From Hydrogenedens sp964549105 (lineage in GTDB: Bacteria; Hydrogenedentota; Hydrogenedentia; Hydrogenedentales; Hydrogenedentaceae): a stretch of 64,000 bases of DNA. The notes under the pieces are model-generated. The model was not told where the DNA came from. It did not search any database and was given only the letters and a program-made list of their open reading frames with translations. The first letter of the stretch is position 1. The number at the start of each line of letters is the position of its first letter. The stretch is from positions 1 to 64,000 of the forward strand of contig CAZJTZ010000010.1 in NCBI GenBank assembly GCA_964549105.1. Reading direction: 5' to 3'. Both the position numbers and the translations under genes were made by a program. Positions 33,823-43,470 of this stretch are shown piece after piece.

Positions 33823-34644
33823 TTGCCTCAAACCTTCTTTCTTACCGGTTGTGCCAGTGGAATGGGACGACATATCACTACTGTTCTTGCAAGACAGGGA
33901 CATCGTATCGTAGCCACAGACATTGCCGGTGAACAACTGGAACAAGTAGCCACAGAAGAAGGTTGGAATCCTTCTCAGGTTCGTCTTTTCCAATTAGATG
34001 TAACCAATTATAAAGCATGGGAAGAGGTTTTCAATAAGGCCGTCAAAGAGTGGGAAGGAATTGATGTTACCATCAATTTTGCAGGGTTACTCCTTTCATC
34101 GTGGGCGATAGAAACACCCTTAAAAGAAATCCATTCTCAAATTGATGTGAACTTAAAGGGCACCATCTTTGGCACTCAAATTTCTGCACGCCACATGGTA
34201 GAACGCGGACATGGACAGATAATTAACATATCATCTATTGCAGGCATTATCCCTGTGCCTGGCTTATCCATTTATGCTGCAACCAAACATGCGGTTCGTG
34301 CTTATTCTCTTTCAGTGGCAATGGAATTACGCAAAAAAGGTGTTTATGTTACAGTAATCTGTCCTGCTACCGTTCAGACACCTATGCTGGATAACCAACT
34401 TAATGTAAATGCCGCTGAATTGTATTTTTCAGGATTACGAATCTTGACAGTCCACGATATAGAAAAAGCAATTGTGAAACGAGCCCTACATAAAAAGCCT
34501 ATGGAGATTTTCTTGCCTCGTTTCAAAGTAAAACTTTTTCAATTTGTGTCTCTCATACCCGCATTGGGACCTTTCATTTCTCCTGTTTACCAATGGGCAG
34601 GTAGATGGCGACAAAACCGTAGACGAAAAAATTTGCCCCAATAA
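33823..34644 (+). CDS. SDR family oxidoreductase
   Basis: The protein has 273 residues and a probable TTG start, with AAAGGA about 11 bases upstream. The cofactor loop is TGCASGMGRHI (TGxxxGxG). INFAG replaces the usual NNAG. The catalytic Ser is in NISSIAGI and the Tyr-Lys pair in YAATKHAV. It reduces or oxidises a carbonyl or alcohol with NAD(P)(H) in the cytoplasm. The ATD motif after strand 2 (IVATDIAG) suggests NAD preference. A basic C-terminus (RWRQNRRRKNLPQ) follows a hydrophobic stretch (FQFVSLIPALGPFISPVYQW), so it may associate with membrane. The substrate is unknown. Confidence 0.85.
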   Translation: MPQTFFLTGCASGMGRHITTVLARQGHRIVATDIAGEQLEQVATEEGWNPSQVRLFQLDVTNYKAWEEVFNKAVKEWEGIDVTINFAGLLLSSWAIETPLKEIHSQIDVNLKGTIFGTQISARHMVERGHGQIINISSIAGIIPVPGLSIYAATKHAVRAYSLSVAMELRKKGVYVTVICPATVQTPMLDNQLNVNAAELYFSGLRILTVHDIEKAIVKRALHKKPMEIFLPRFKVKLFQFVSLIPALGPFISPVYQWAGRWRQNRRRKNLPQ

Positions 34645-34809
34645 CCTTTCCTAACAATACTTTTATATGAAAAAATATATACCCCACCTATTTATAATTA
34701 CATAAGAGAATCTCCTTTTCGGTATAATAAAGGGGCTCTCTGAAAAAAATAATGCAGACAAACAGTTTTTATATCTAGCAAAAAAATTAAACATAAGGTT
34801 AAATGAATT

Positions 34810-35484
34810 ATGAAGTTTTTATATTTTTCTTTTATATCTTTATTAGTCTTTCCTTTTTTGTGTTTCTTATCTTCATGTATTCCCAGTACACCAAATCAGG
34901 AAAAGGCAACTCCTGTAAATGAAAAAACTTCTTTAGAGACAACGGTTCCTCCTACTTCTACGCCACCCCCCCCGGCTCAGGTTTCTACTCCAAACACTGA
35001 AAATAAACCAGTAGAACAGATTATGGCTCAAAAACCTGAAACAGCATCCGAAACAAAACCCAAAACGGCAAAGGCTACTGTCCGATTTGGTGTGCCAGGT
35101 GCAGGTTTTCCATTCTCCATACAGCAGTCACCTCTTACAGGTCAGGAAGGCTTTGCTATCAAAGGCTCCTTTGGACTTAGCGGAACGATTACTCGTCCCG
35201 ACCCATCTAAAGACCTCTGGGTGTTTGCAGGACAATTTGAATTGCCCTCAGAAGATTATGAAATTGGCGAGGTAGGTTTTGATGTTCTAAATGCACCTGT
35301 GGAATACTACACCCAAAAGCAACCTTTGCCACCTTCATTTATCTCACAAGTCATGATAACTATTCCAATAAAATTGCCTCCTAATCCAAAAGATGAAAAG
35401 GGAAACTTTAAAGTCCCATTTCGCCTCGAAATTCCTGTGCCTGCGAAGGCTCAATTCCAAATCATAATGACAGATAAACGATAA
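34810..35484 (+). CDS. Putative lipoprotein with Pro/Thr-rich linker
   Basis: The protein has 224 residues. The signal peptide ends with a lipobox-like LSSC, so Cys22 or so would be lipidated. A low-complexity Thr/Pro/Glu/Lys linker runs to about residue 90 (TSTPPPPAQVSTPN). A beta-rich globular domain follows (ATVRFGVPGAGFPFSIQQSP, LDVLNAP-like strands, IPIKLPPNPKDEKGNFKVPF). I do not recognise the domain. It sits 10 bp before rsmA but the contents do not suggest a shared role. AAGGTTAA precedes the ATG. Confidence 0.7.
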   Translation: MKFLYFSFISLLVFPFLCFLSSCIPSTPNQEKATPVNEKTSLETTVPPTSTPPPPAQVSTPNTENKPVEQIMAQKPETASETKPKTAKATVRFGVPGAGFPFSIQQSPLTGQEGFAIKGSFGLSGTITRPDPSKDLWVFAGQFELPSEDYEIGEVGFDVLNAPVEYYTQKQPLPPSFISQVMITIPIKLPPNPKDEKGNFKVPFRLEIPVPAKAQFQIIMTDKR

Positions 35485-35493
35485 TACTTTTTT

Positions 35494-36432
35494 ATGGAAA
35501 ACAGAAAAATAAATCAGGAACCAACCTCACCTTCCTTTACGATAAAAGGTCTGCCATTAGAAAAACCTCGACTAAAAGATTTATGCAAAACTTACAACAT
35601 CCGCTTTAAAAAACGATTGGGACAAAATCTACTTCTTGATGACAACATCCACCGTATTATGGTAGAGTCGGCTCGTTTGACAGAAGAAGATTCCGTCATT
35701 GAAGTAGGTGCAGGTTTAGGCGCCTTGACATGGCATCTTGTTCAACATGCAGGTAGAGTACTTGCAGTAGAAATTGACCCCTCTTTTATGCCCTGCTTAG
35801 AACACCGATTTGGACATCTACCTCATGTAAGGTTATTTCGAGGCGATATATTAAACCATGAGATGGAAGACCTGGTAAATGAATTTCTTCCCGGTGGGCT
35901 GCATTATAAAATGATTTCTAATTTACCTTACTACATTACGACACCAACCCTCTTCCACTTTTTAGAATCTTCTGTAAACTTTGAACAAATCGTGGTTATG
36001 GTCCAATACGAAGTGGGCACACGAATGTCCGCAGTATATGGGACAAAAGAATATGGGGTATTAAGCCTTGCAATTCAGTCATTATACTATGTGGACCTGA
36101 TACATTCCGTATCTCGGACCTGCTTCATTCCACGGCCAGAGGTAGATAGTTGTATCGTTCGATTACGAAAGATAAATCCACCACCCATATCTATGGAAAA
36201 ACGCAAAAAGGTTATGCAAGTAATTCATGCCGCATTTTCTCAACGGCGAAAAAGTCTAAAAAACGCTTTGAGCAAATCCCCCGCTTTACAATATCCTGTT
36301 TCGCTGGTGATAGAGGCTTTACAATTAGCAAACATTGACCCTACCCAACGCGCTGAAACATTAAGTTGGAATGATTTTGTACAGTTAACTGAAAAACTTG
36401 AAATATTGAATTTTAACAATAAAAAATTATAA
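35494..36432 (+). CDS. rsmA: 16S rRNA (adenine1518/1519-N6)-dimethyltransferase
   Basis: KsgA/RsmA dimethylates two adjacent adenines in helix 45 of 16S rRNA during 30S maturation. The protein has 312 residues. The N-terminal KKRLGQNLLLDDNI is the family hallmark. SAM motif I is IEVGAGLGALTWHL, the acidic loop is AVEIDPS, and the catalytic N-L-P-Y motif is ISNLPYYITTP. C-terminal PRPEVDSCIVRL and AAFSQRRKSLKNAL are conserved. The N-terminus is about 30 residues longer than in E. coli, and no strong ribosome site precedes 35494. Translation from the upstream lipoprotein gene 10 bp away may help. Confidence 0.96.
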   Translation: MENRKINQEPTSPSFTIKGLPLEKPRLKDLCKTYNIRFKKRLGQNLLLDDNIHRIMVESARLTEEDSVIEVGAGLGALTWHLVQHAGRVLAVEIDPSFMPCLEHRFGHLPHVRLFRGDILNHEMEDLVNEFLPGGLHYKMISNLPYYITTPTLFHFLESSVNFEQIVVMVQYEVGTRMSAVYGTKEYGVLSLAIQSLYYVDLIHSVSRTCFIPRPEVDSCIVRLRKINPPPISMEKRKKVMQVIHAAFSQRRKSLKNALSKSPALQYPVSLVIEALQLANIDPTQRAETLSWNDFVQLTEKLEILNFNNKKL

Positions 36433-36474
36433 TCTACTTACATAACTAACATAATAAAATACTTAAGAAGTGTT

Positions 36475-37578
36475 ATGAACCGTCCAGTAAACCAGATTGC
36501 ACTTAGCGTTATCCAGAATTTAGAGAGTGGAGTCATCGTCATCAATGACGAAGGAACTATCTTAATTGTCAATCCTTCTACTTCAAAACATCTTAAATCA
36601 GGATACAAGATGTTATTGCCTGGGGAAAATATATTTGAGCACAAAGAATTAGCCCCTTTTGCAGAAATTTACAAAGAACTGCTCAACATAAAAGAACCTA
36701 TCTCACGAAGAAAAATATCTATCGAATTTGAAAAAGATGAAGAAGAAAATATATTAGGTCTAACAAGTTCCTTAATAAAAGAAAATAAAAAGATAGTCGG
36801 TGCCGTTTTCCTATTCACAGATTTGACACAAGTAAAAAAACTACAGCGTGAAGCAGAAATTAACAGACAACTTGCTCAAATCGGAGAATTAACCGCAGGG
36901 ATTATTCATGAATTTCGTAATCCACTTGGTGTTATATCAGGAATGACAGAATTGTTGATACAAAAGAACTCAGACAAACCGGAAATAATAAAAAACTTAA
37001 AATTAATTTTAAAAGAGACAGACCAATTAAACATGTTGGTAAACCAATTTCTCGGTTTTGCAAAACCACAAGAGATTCAACTCCAAAAACAAACAACAGA
37101 ATTTATTATCCAAAAATCACTTGAGATTTGTTCACACATAATTGAAAAGTATTCCGCAGATATAGAAGTAAATGAAATTCCAAAATCCCTTCAAATCATC
37201 TATGCGGATACCGAAAAACTGCCAGCAGCCATTGCAAATCTAATTCGGAATGCCATTGAAGCCCAATTAGAACAAAAGAATATATGGGTATGTGTATCCG
37301 TAAACAAAGAAGAAGAATTTGTTGTTTTTCATATTGAAGACAATGGACCGGGACTTCCTGAAAAAATAAAAAAAAGCGATTTATTTAAACCCTTTGTTTC
37401 AAGTAAAAAAGGTGGAACAGGTTTAGGACTATCTATTGTTCAGCGTATTATTATGGCACATCATGGATGGATTAACTGCTCTAATCGAGAACCCCGGGGC
37501 GCTGTTTTCGAAATAGGCATACCCTTAAAACCCATAATTGACTTCCCCGAAACAAAAGTAAAAAGCAATCAAATATAA
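36475..37578 (+). CDS. Soluble PAS-domain histidine kinase
   Basis: The protein has 367 residues with no membrane segment, so it is cytoplasmic. A PAS domain occupies about 10-115 (NLESGVIVINDEGTILIVNP). The HisKA helix shows IGELTAGIIHEFRNPLGVIS with phospho-acceptor His145. The ATPase domain has LIRNAIEAQ (N box), IEDNGPGLP (G1) and KGGTGLGLSIVQRII (G2). It is an NtrB-like kinase with no response regulator next to it, so the partner is elsewhere or shared, for example the NtrC-type protein at 14.5 kb. It ends 2 bp before lipB. Confidence 0.9.
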   Translation: MNRPVNQIALSVIQNLESGVIVINDEGTILIVNPSTSKHLKSGYKMLLPGENIFEHKELAPFAEIYKELLNIKEPISRRKISIEFEKDEEENILGLTSSLIKENKKIVGAVFLFTDLTQVKKLQREAEINRQLAQIGELTAGIIHEFRNPLGVISGMTELLIQKNSDKPEIIKNLKLILKETDQLNMLVNQFLGFAKPQEIQLQKQTTEFIIQKSLEICSHIIEKYSADIEVNEIPKSLQIIYADTEKLPAAIANLIRNAIEAQLEQKNIWVCVSVNKEEEFVVFHIEDNGPGLPEKIKKSDLFKPFVSSKKGGTGLGLSIVQRIIMAHHGWINCSNREPRGAVFEIGIPLKPIIDFPETKVKSNQI

Positions 37579-37580
37579 AA

Positions 37581-38270
37581 ATGAGTAGTCCCTCTTTCGA
37601 AATCCTTCTTTTCAATAATCCCCAAAATTATGATTTAATTTATCAATATCAAATAGAGCGTAGAGATAAATTACAACAGGGCGATGATAATGAATGTCTC
37701 TATTTACTCGAACACACACCTATTTACACGGCAGGACGACAATTTCAACAAGAGCATCTCCTTCTACCTATGGAAGTTTATAAAGAGCGAGGCATCTCAT
37801 TCACTCATACAGACCGCGGTGGAGATATAACCTATCACGGACCCGGACAATTGGTAGGCTATCCTATACTCAATCTTGCTTCTCGAAACATGACTGTCCA
37901 TCAATATTTAAGAAACCTGGAAGAAACAATTATTGAGACTCTCCATTTTTTTCATATTACAGCCCATACCCTAAAATCTTTTACAGGTGTTTGGGTTCAG
38001 GACCGCAAGATTTCTGCCATTGGGATTGGGGTAAAGAACAGTATTACCTGGCATGGATTCAGTATTAACATTAACCTTGACTTGACCCCCTTCCAGTGGA
38101 TTATCCCCTGTGGTATTTCCGACAAAACCGTAACCTCATTACAAAAAGAATTAACCAATAACTATTCTTGCCCAACAATAGACGAATTCATCCAGGTATT
38201 TCTCCCCATTTTTTTCAAGCAATTTATGATTAAAGACTTCTCCTTTTCACAAATTGATTCCACCCATTAA
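37581..38270 (+). CDS. lipB: Octanoyltransferase LipB
   Basis: LipB moves the octanoyl group from acyl carrier protein to lipoyl domains of E2 and H proteins. The protein has 229 residues. Signatures are LLEHTPIYTAGR, TDRGGDITYHGPGQLVGYP (the RGG-x-x-T-x-H-x-P-G motif), ISAIGIGVKNSITWHG with the catalytic Lys, and IIPCGISDKTVTSL with the catalytic Cys. It starts 2 bp after the histidine kinase stop and has no clear Shine-Dalgarno of its own, so translational coupling is likely. Confidence 0.96.
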   Translation: MSSPSFEILLFNNPQNYDLIYQYQIERRDKLQQGDDNECLYLLEHTPIYTAGRQFQQEHLLLPMEVYKERGISFTHTDRGGDITYHGPGQLVGYPILNLASRNMTVHQYLRNLEETIIETLHFFHITAHTLKSFTGVWVQDRKISAIGIGVKNSITWHGFSININLDLTPFQWIIPCGISDKTVTSLQKELTNNYSCPTIDEFIQVFLPIFFKQFMIKDFSFSQIDSTH

Positions 38271-38319
38271 CTCTATTTTAAGTAACCCGCAACAATTCTA
38301 TCTATTTTAGAACAGTATA

Positions 38320-41300
38320 TTACTTCAGCCGATAGGCAAAGACACCAGGCTTAATAGTAAACACAGCGGTATTGTTCTCCCATTGAAGGTTGTAGTTAGA
38401 TAAGATGTTTCCTTTATCATCAAGTTCTTCAACTATTTCTACCTTTTTTAACTGCCAGGGTAGTTTATCCCAGAGAAGCCTCATTTCAAATTGAGGACTA
38501 TCAGGAAGAGGAGTTATGAGGATACCATTTTCGTCATGAGTTAGTCTTGCCGCACCATTAGTAATAATATCGCCAAAATCTATCATTTTCTTGTGGAGGT
38601 TCAACTTTGCAAGAATTGGGTCTTCTCCTTCTATTGGCGTAAAGGTTATGTTCTGGATATTATCTCCATCGCCTTCTAATCGAATCTTTCCTAAACGAAT
38701 GCGTACAGTGCCATCATCAAATCCACTTAATTGCGCCCTTGCTCCTGTTGTTGGATTGAATAACCCTGCTCTTATCTCAAATTCTTCACCTACTTTAATA
38801 TTTTCAGGGATGAAGAAACTGCCTGAACTTGTGATAGTCCCCTGCCATTGAGTTGTGGGGATAGGGACATTGTTTCCTGACTGGAATGTTATATTACCCG
38901 TTCCATCAACAAAATGGACAAAGATAGACATCTCTTCCGACAGGGGTTTTTCGGCTTCCCATTGGAGTTCTATATCGGCTTGCCTATTCCCTTTATATTT
39001 TAGAGAAGAAACCTTTACCCTAATTGGAACTCTCTCAATTAATAGCGGTCTGGCATTGACAAATATCGTAGATGGAGAACGAGACCAATCAACAATTACT
39101 CCATCTTTTCTCTCTATGGCTGTCTCTATTGTCCCTTCATTTGTCGGTATACGAGTATAAAGACCATATTGAGGAAGTGTGCGTCCTTCCATCTGCCAGT
39201 CGTCATTACCCCTGTTAACCCAAATTTCAGCACCATTATCCCATTTAATAAACTGCTTATGAATATCACTATCTATAAATTGAACATTATCTATTTCTTT
39301 TAATGCAAGTGTTTGCATAATGTCGTGCAATAGCCAGTATTTTCGGATAACATCTCTGCCAAAAGGTGCAGGGACCATAGCGGGATGACCCGTGAGGACT
39401 TCTGTGCAAATATAGTCATCACTATATATTCCGTGGAGGCGTGTATCCAGCCCTGCGGAATAGCGTGATTCATAACCAGCACCATGTAATACAAATTTAC
39501 TATGATGTGCTGTATCGAACCATGGGATACGCTCAGAATCTTTGCAGTGAATTGCCCAAACAGCCCAACCATAATAGCCTTGTGGTGGTATATCAACCCG
39601 CAGGTGATTTGCCTGTGCACCATCAAGCCAACCAATCAATTGGTCATGCCCACTTTCAGAGATTTGTGAAGCATTATTTCCAAGAAAATTTCTTATCCAT
39701 TCAAAAGATTTTCTCCATACATCTATTGTGTAAAGTCGTGTATAAAAGTTGCCATCATCAGTCCAGTAATCATGAGGACAAGTAGAAGACCAGACATCAA
39801 TAAAATATGCAGTTGGAGAAAATCCATCTTTAATAAGTTTCAGGTTTCTCTCAATAGACGGAAAAATCTGGTCAGGTCGCCAGCGATAGGCTTGTGCCTG
39901 TCTACTCGCATTATACCAGGCTTTAATGGGTGTCCTTTCTTGTGTAAAGACTATTTTATTGTAAGAATAACCTTCTGCATCTGGATAAAAGTCTATGTAA
40001 TTATCATGAGGAGCAAACAATACTCCGTGTTTCTTACAAGTCTCAACCAGGTAAAGAAAATCCTCAATAGTGCCAAACTTTGGATTTGGTGGATATACAT
40101 CAGGAAGACGATAGTCATAACCCCATCTTTGCCAGTTATGAAAAACTACTATGGAATCAGTCAAACCATAAAGAAAAGAACGCTCCAAATTTTCTGCACT
40201 TTCTTTATATTTCCCCCCCCAGAGGTCAAAGACAAAACGACCCGCCAGATTTTGAACCCCTCCTGCTGGAGAAAGATGGTTTATGTTTCGCCATATTTTC
40301 GCACCTTCCCAACTGTTCTCTGAGGGAATAATAGAAATTGTCTGAGTATGTGGGGTGTGAAGGGTGTAAATTTGATTTTCAGGAGTTACTTCAAGATTTT
40401 GAGGAACTGCATCAACTCCCTCTACTATGGATAAATCATTGGCAAAATCAAAACCAACGAAGGATGTAGAAAGTTGATGTCCTTCGAACCAGAGATTGAA
40501 AGCATCAGGCTCAATAAGGACATTTCCTGCACCTGCATATATTTTACTCGCATGCTCACTCCATTTGCCCAGTGAAACATCTTCAAGGTATATAGCAAAC
40601 CATGGCTGCGGCTCTGGAATATTCTCCAACCAGAACTTGACCCGTAATGAGTTGTTTTCAATCCATATATCTGAGAGCAGGTCAAAGTCTCCCCGCCAAT
40701 TTGAAAAGGAATGCTTATAAATAAGATGCTTATCCTGTTCACTTTTCTGAATGCCTTTAACCTGACTCACGGAATACAAATCATTCAAATCATCATTCAG
40801 CACCTTTACCTTAAAACCATCTATAAAAAGATGTTTGTCAGAACTTATGAATCCAATAATAGAATCAAGAATGCCCCTTTTCCCTTCCCAAATTTTAATC
40901 TCGTAATCATTATTCCCAACTTTTATAACTCCTAAATTATATGAAGGTGTATCCATTGATGGTGGAAAACTTCCTCTCTGGGCAGGTGTCCCAACGGTCA
41001 ATATAGGTTCACCCCAATACGAGTGGTCACAAGTCGTGTTATTCTGAGGTCCGGGATGAGACTCCAACTGTATACGGATTGTCTGACCAGCAAATCTACT
41101 CAAATCAACTTCGCCCTCCTCCCATACCTTTGCAGTAGTATGTTTCTCATAAACGATTTCACCTTCATCTCCATCGGGAGCAGAGAAGGGAAGAATACGC
41201 ACTCGAAAGGTCACCCCATCACTCGGGGGTTCAGGAGAAACATTATCTCTTATAGCGTTTGCAAATTTAAGTGTAATTGGTTCTTTCTCGGGCAATTTAA

Positions 41301-42003
41301 TGGGAAATTCTGTATAAATCGTTCCAGTAAGATTATTAAACCATGGCGGGTGCATTTCAATCGCTCTCCTTATATCTCCTCTTGCATATTTACCGCCATT
41401 ATACCAACATGCCTTAGTTCGCATATCGCTACCAGTATTCCCTACGGCTACAATTTGTGGTCCCTCTCCAAAAACTCGTAGAACTACCCTATAAATCTGA
41501 AGCCCATTTAAAGAAATTGCACTATCAGGATGTATTTCATAAGGTTTCCAGGGAACAGACAAATTGGGTTTAGGCGGGTCAGGAATATTGGCTTGAAGTA
41601 TAAGAATTGGATGAAGTTGACACTCCTTGTTATCAAGTTTGTAGTTAATATAGGCATGAATAGGATAAAGAGCATTATAAGTATGGGTGCCAGGTGTAAT
41701 TGTAAACTCTAATGTTGCATCTCCCTTGCTATTCAGGATAAAGGGCAAATCGGAAGGTTCTGCCACCCAATCATCAATCACTCCAATTTTAACTGTGCCT
41801 TCGACTGGGTTGTCCTCCTTATTTTCTATCTTAACAGATATAGAGAAAGGTTTATTTATTTCATTTACCTCACTCGGACTCACAATTTGCGCAGTAATGG
41901 GACCCAATGAATCCACAGGCAAATCAAAAGCAGAAACCACACTCGCCCCTAACAAAGAACTTAAAATAACCAATGAACAAACTATTCTAATTTGTAAGTG
42001 CAT
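38320..42003 (-). CDS. Large secreted glycosidase-like protein, 1227 aa
   Basis: A signal peptide (hydrophobic core IVCSLVILSSLLGASVVSA) precedes FDLPV. The next 120 residues look like an Ig-like domain (FSISVKIENKEDNPVEGTVK). A beta-sandwich region with a carbohydrate-module look follows (VRILPFSAPDGDEGEIVYEK). A TIM-barrel-like stretch at about 600-900 includes VFHNWQRWGYDYRLPDVYPP, GVLFAPHDNYIDFYPDA, GFSPTAYFIDVWSSTCPHDY and SESGHDQLIGWLDGAQA. Further beta-domains end the protein. The barrel recalls GH101- and DUF5696-type glycosidases, with candidate acidic residues in IDVW and SESG. I cannot name the GH family. It converges with lipB. No strong ribosome site is certain; AAAGGATA lies before the ATG. 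Confidence 0.65.
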   Translation of the reverse strand: MHLQIRIVCSLVILSSLLGASVVSAFDLPVDSLGPITAQIVSPSEVNEINKPFSISVKIENKEDNPVEGTVKIGVIDDWVAEPSDLPFILNSKGDATLEFTITPGTHTYNALYPIHAYINYKLDNKECQLHPILILQANIPDPPKPNLSVPWKPYEIHPDSAISLNGLQIYRVVLRVFGEGPQIVAVGNTGSDMRTKACWYNGGKYARGDIRRAIEMHPPWFNNLTGTIYTEFPIKLPEKEPITLKFANAIRDNVSPEPPSDGVTFRVRILPFSAPDGDEGEIVYEKHTTAKVWEEGEVDLSRFAGQTIRIQLESHPGPQNNTTCDHSYWGEPILTVGTPAQRGSFPPSMDTPSYNLGVIKVGNNDYEIKIWEGKRGILDSIIGFISSDKHLFIDGFKVKVLNDDLNDLYSVSQVKGIQKSEQDKHLIYKHSFSNWRGDFDLLSDIWIENNSLRVKFWLENIPEPQPWFAIYLEDVSLGKWSEHASKIYAGAGNVLIEPDAFNLWFEGHQLSTSFVGFDFANDLSIVEGVDAVPQNLEVTPENQIYTLHTPHTQTISIIPSENSWEGAKIWRNINHLSPAGGVQNLAGRFVFDLWGGKYKESAENLERSFLYGLTDSIVVFHNWQRWGYDYRLPDVYPPNPKFGTIEDFLYLVETCKKHGVLFAPHDNYIDFYPDAEGYSYNKIVFTQERTPIKAWYNASRQAQAYRWRPDQIFPSIERNLKLIKDGFSPTAYFIDVWSSTCPHDYWTDDGNFYTRLYTIDVWRKSFEWIRNFLGNNASQISESGHDQLIGWLDGAQANHLRVDIPPQGYYGWAVWAIHCKDSERIPWFDTAHHSKFVLHGAGYESRYSAGLDTRLHGIYSDDYICTEVLTGHPAMVPAPFGRDVIRKYWLLHDIMQTLALKEIDNVQFIDSDIHKQFIKWDNGAEIWVNRGNDDWQMEGRTLPQYGLYTRIPTNEGTIETAIERKDGVIVDWSRSPSTIFVNARPLLIERVPIRVKVSSLKYKGNRQADIELQWEAEKPLSEEMSIFVHFVDGTGNITFQSGNNVPIPTTQWQGTITSSGSFFIPENIKVGEEFEIRAGLFNPTTGARAQLSGFDDGTVRIRLGKIRLEGDGDNIQNITFTPIEGEDPILAKLNLHKKMIDFGDIITNGAARLTHDENGILITPLPDSPQFEMRLLWDKLPWQLKKVEIVEELDDKGNILSNYNLQWENNTAVFTIKPGVFAYRLK

Positions 42004-42661
42004 ATATTATCCTTTCACTTATGTTCTATTCTCTTGTTTTTTTATTTTATAGAGACAGATTAAAAATATGATTATATATTTTTCTCTTAATAGATTGTAA
42101 TTCTGCGATTCATAGAACTCAGACAAGCAAAGGAATTGCCATTCAAGACACTGCCGAGCAGGCATTTTTTAAATCCTGTCCTTCTGGCAAAACTTTAAAA
42201 ATAACAACAGCATCTTTCTTTTTTAAAATTTTAGGACTGTATAAATAGGCATGGTTTATACAAAAGAAATACTAAATTCCCTTTTGGCGTATTTCGTGAT
42301 TTCCTGGTGTTCTTGGCGGTTAATCTATTAATTAAGACTTTGTTCCCTCTAAAACCCATAGTTAGAATGGCAATATTAGATTTTTACTACATTGAAAACA
42401 AGAGAATGCAATATGCTTTTCTTATACAAACTAATCTTTCAGAAGTTTTCATTTACTTTTGTTTCACACTTAACCTTTTGTAATCTTATACCTCTTTTAT
42501 CATTTCAAACTTCTCTACCATTTTATCTCCATCCCTGTTATCTCGAGCAAAGCAAGAAATCTTAAACCCAATTGTAATTTCAAATACATTTTTTATTATT
42601 TCAAAATTTAATAGGCAAAATTTTTTCTTATTCCTGGCAAACAGTAGTAAAATGCAATATT
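42004..42661. other. 658-bp intergenic region
   Basis: This upstream region of the 1227-residue gene holds A+T-rich DNA without a supported reading frame. Around 42290-42330 lies GTGATTTCCTGGTGTTCTTG followed by GCGGTTAA, which reads like a decayed dispersed repeat or a coding remnant rather than unique spacer. I see no tRNA, terminator or riboswitch fold here. Confidence 0.55.
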
Positions 42662-43294
42662 TTATCTTGCGAGTTTTAGAAGATTTTTAGGATATTTTTT
42701 GTTTTTATCTTGTTTCACTACAATACGGTCGCCGATGTAATTCTGTTGTGCTTTTTCAACAGGGTCCATTTCTATTTCGCGTGCTTTACGGGCTTGTTGT
42801 CTGGCTTCTTGTATCTCCTTCGCCTTTTCCAACCGTATCTGCACTTTTTCGTCACTTTCCACATGAACATGGTCTAACGATACCAACACAGGGAAGGCAG
42901 GTCCACTGCATATAAGGTCCCCAACATTCCTCCAAACAACATCCGCCTCTACTTTCTTTGTCAATTCTGTCTTCTCTTTATAAAAATTTGGCTGTTGAGA
43001 TAGGCAGGAAAAAAGTACCCCTTTCCAAAAACTATACAGAAATTCCGTTGAACCATTACGAACCCCGCGTGCCGTTTCTACCGTTCCCAGGACAGGTGTA
43101 TTCATGTTCCCTTCAACAAATTTCTCCTTTGTCTGATGTGCAAAGGCAGTTATCCCTCTCCAAAACCATTTATAGGGCCGCAGTGCTGGCTCTTCTGCAT
43201 TCCCTAACGGACCTACATACGCAGGTTCAATCGCAGAGCAAGCAACAGCAAATAATAAACCCACGAACCACATCACCAATGTAAGCCTTCTCAT
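42662..43294 (-). CDS. Exported protein, possibly exosortase-associated (TIGR04073-like)
   Basis: The protein has 210 residues with a signal peptide (LTLVMWFVGLLFAVACSA). The segment KWFWRGITAFAHQTKEKFVE followed by TPVLGTVETARGVRNGSTEF and SFWKGVLFS has the RG..N...E.P-like, G..G..RG, G-spaced pattern I associate with small exosortase-system-associated proteins of PVC-type bacteria. A charged helical region follows (KVQIRLEKAKEIQEARQQAR) with a basic tail. The assignment is tentative. It lies alone between long spacers and diverges from the aldolase gene across 160 bp. The sequence AGGAGAAACAAT precedes the ATG. Confidence 0.5.
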   Translation of the reverse strand: MRRLTLVMWFVGLLFAVACSAIEPAYVGPLGNAEEPALRPYKWFWRGITAFAHQTKEKFVEGNMNTPVLGTVETARGVRNGSTEFLYSFWKGVLFSCLSQQPNFYKEKTELTKKVEADVVWRNVGDLICSGPAFPVLVSLDHVHVESDEKVQIRLEKAKEIQEARQQARKAREIEMDPVEKAQQNYIGDRIVVKQDKNKKYPKNLLKLAR

Positions 43295-43414
43295 TATTGT
43301 TTCTCCTGTCTTTGAAACTGTTCATTATATAATTGATTTCATAGCCATTATAGTATAATATATCATTATCTCAACAAAATCTCAACAATTTATTATAAAA
43401 CCCTTGACAATATT

Positions 43415-43443
43415 TTGACAAATAAGAAATATTGAAAAATAAT
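43415..43443 (+). promoter_or_regulatory. Sigma-70-type promoter for the aldolase gene
   Basis: TTGACA (43415-43420) is followed after 17 bp by AATAAT (43438-43443). A transcription start near 43450 would leave a leader too short for the ATG at 43456 but suitable for the one at 43471. A second TTGACA lies at 43404. Confidence 0.55.
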
Positions 43444-43470
43444 TAATCGTTTTTTATGGAGATTAAGTGC

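Noticed and set aside
33741..33932. 63-codon open frame overlapping the second micro-ORF and the SDR start
   Set aside because: It runs out of frame through the SDR cofactor-binding region (TGCASGMG), which is clearly the coding frame there.
34705..34740. Hairpin GAGAATCTCC...GGGGCTCTC as a terminator after the SDR gene
   Set aside because: The stem has several mismatches and is followed by A-rich rather than T-rich sequence on the plus strand; it also includes a TATAAT, so its role is unclear.
39772..40323. 183-codon open frame antisense to the 1227-aa secreted protein
   Set aside because: The opposite strand encodes a continuous, domain-like secreted protein with a signal peptide; the antisense frame has no recognisable domain or ribosome site.
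43456..43470. Upstream ATG for the aldolase gene
   Set aside because: The ATGGAG there acts better as the ribosome site for the ATG at 43471, and the likely transcription start near 43450 leaves no leader for it.
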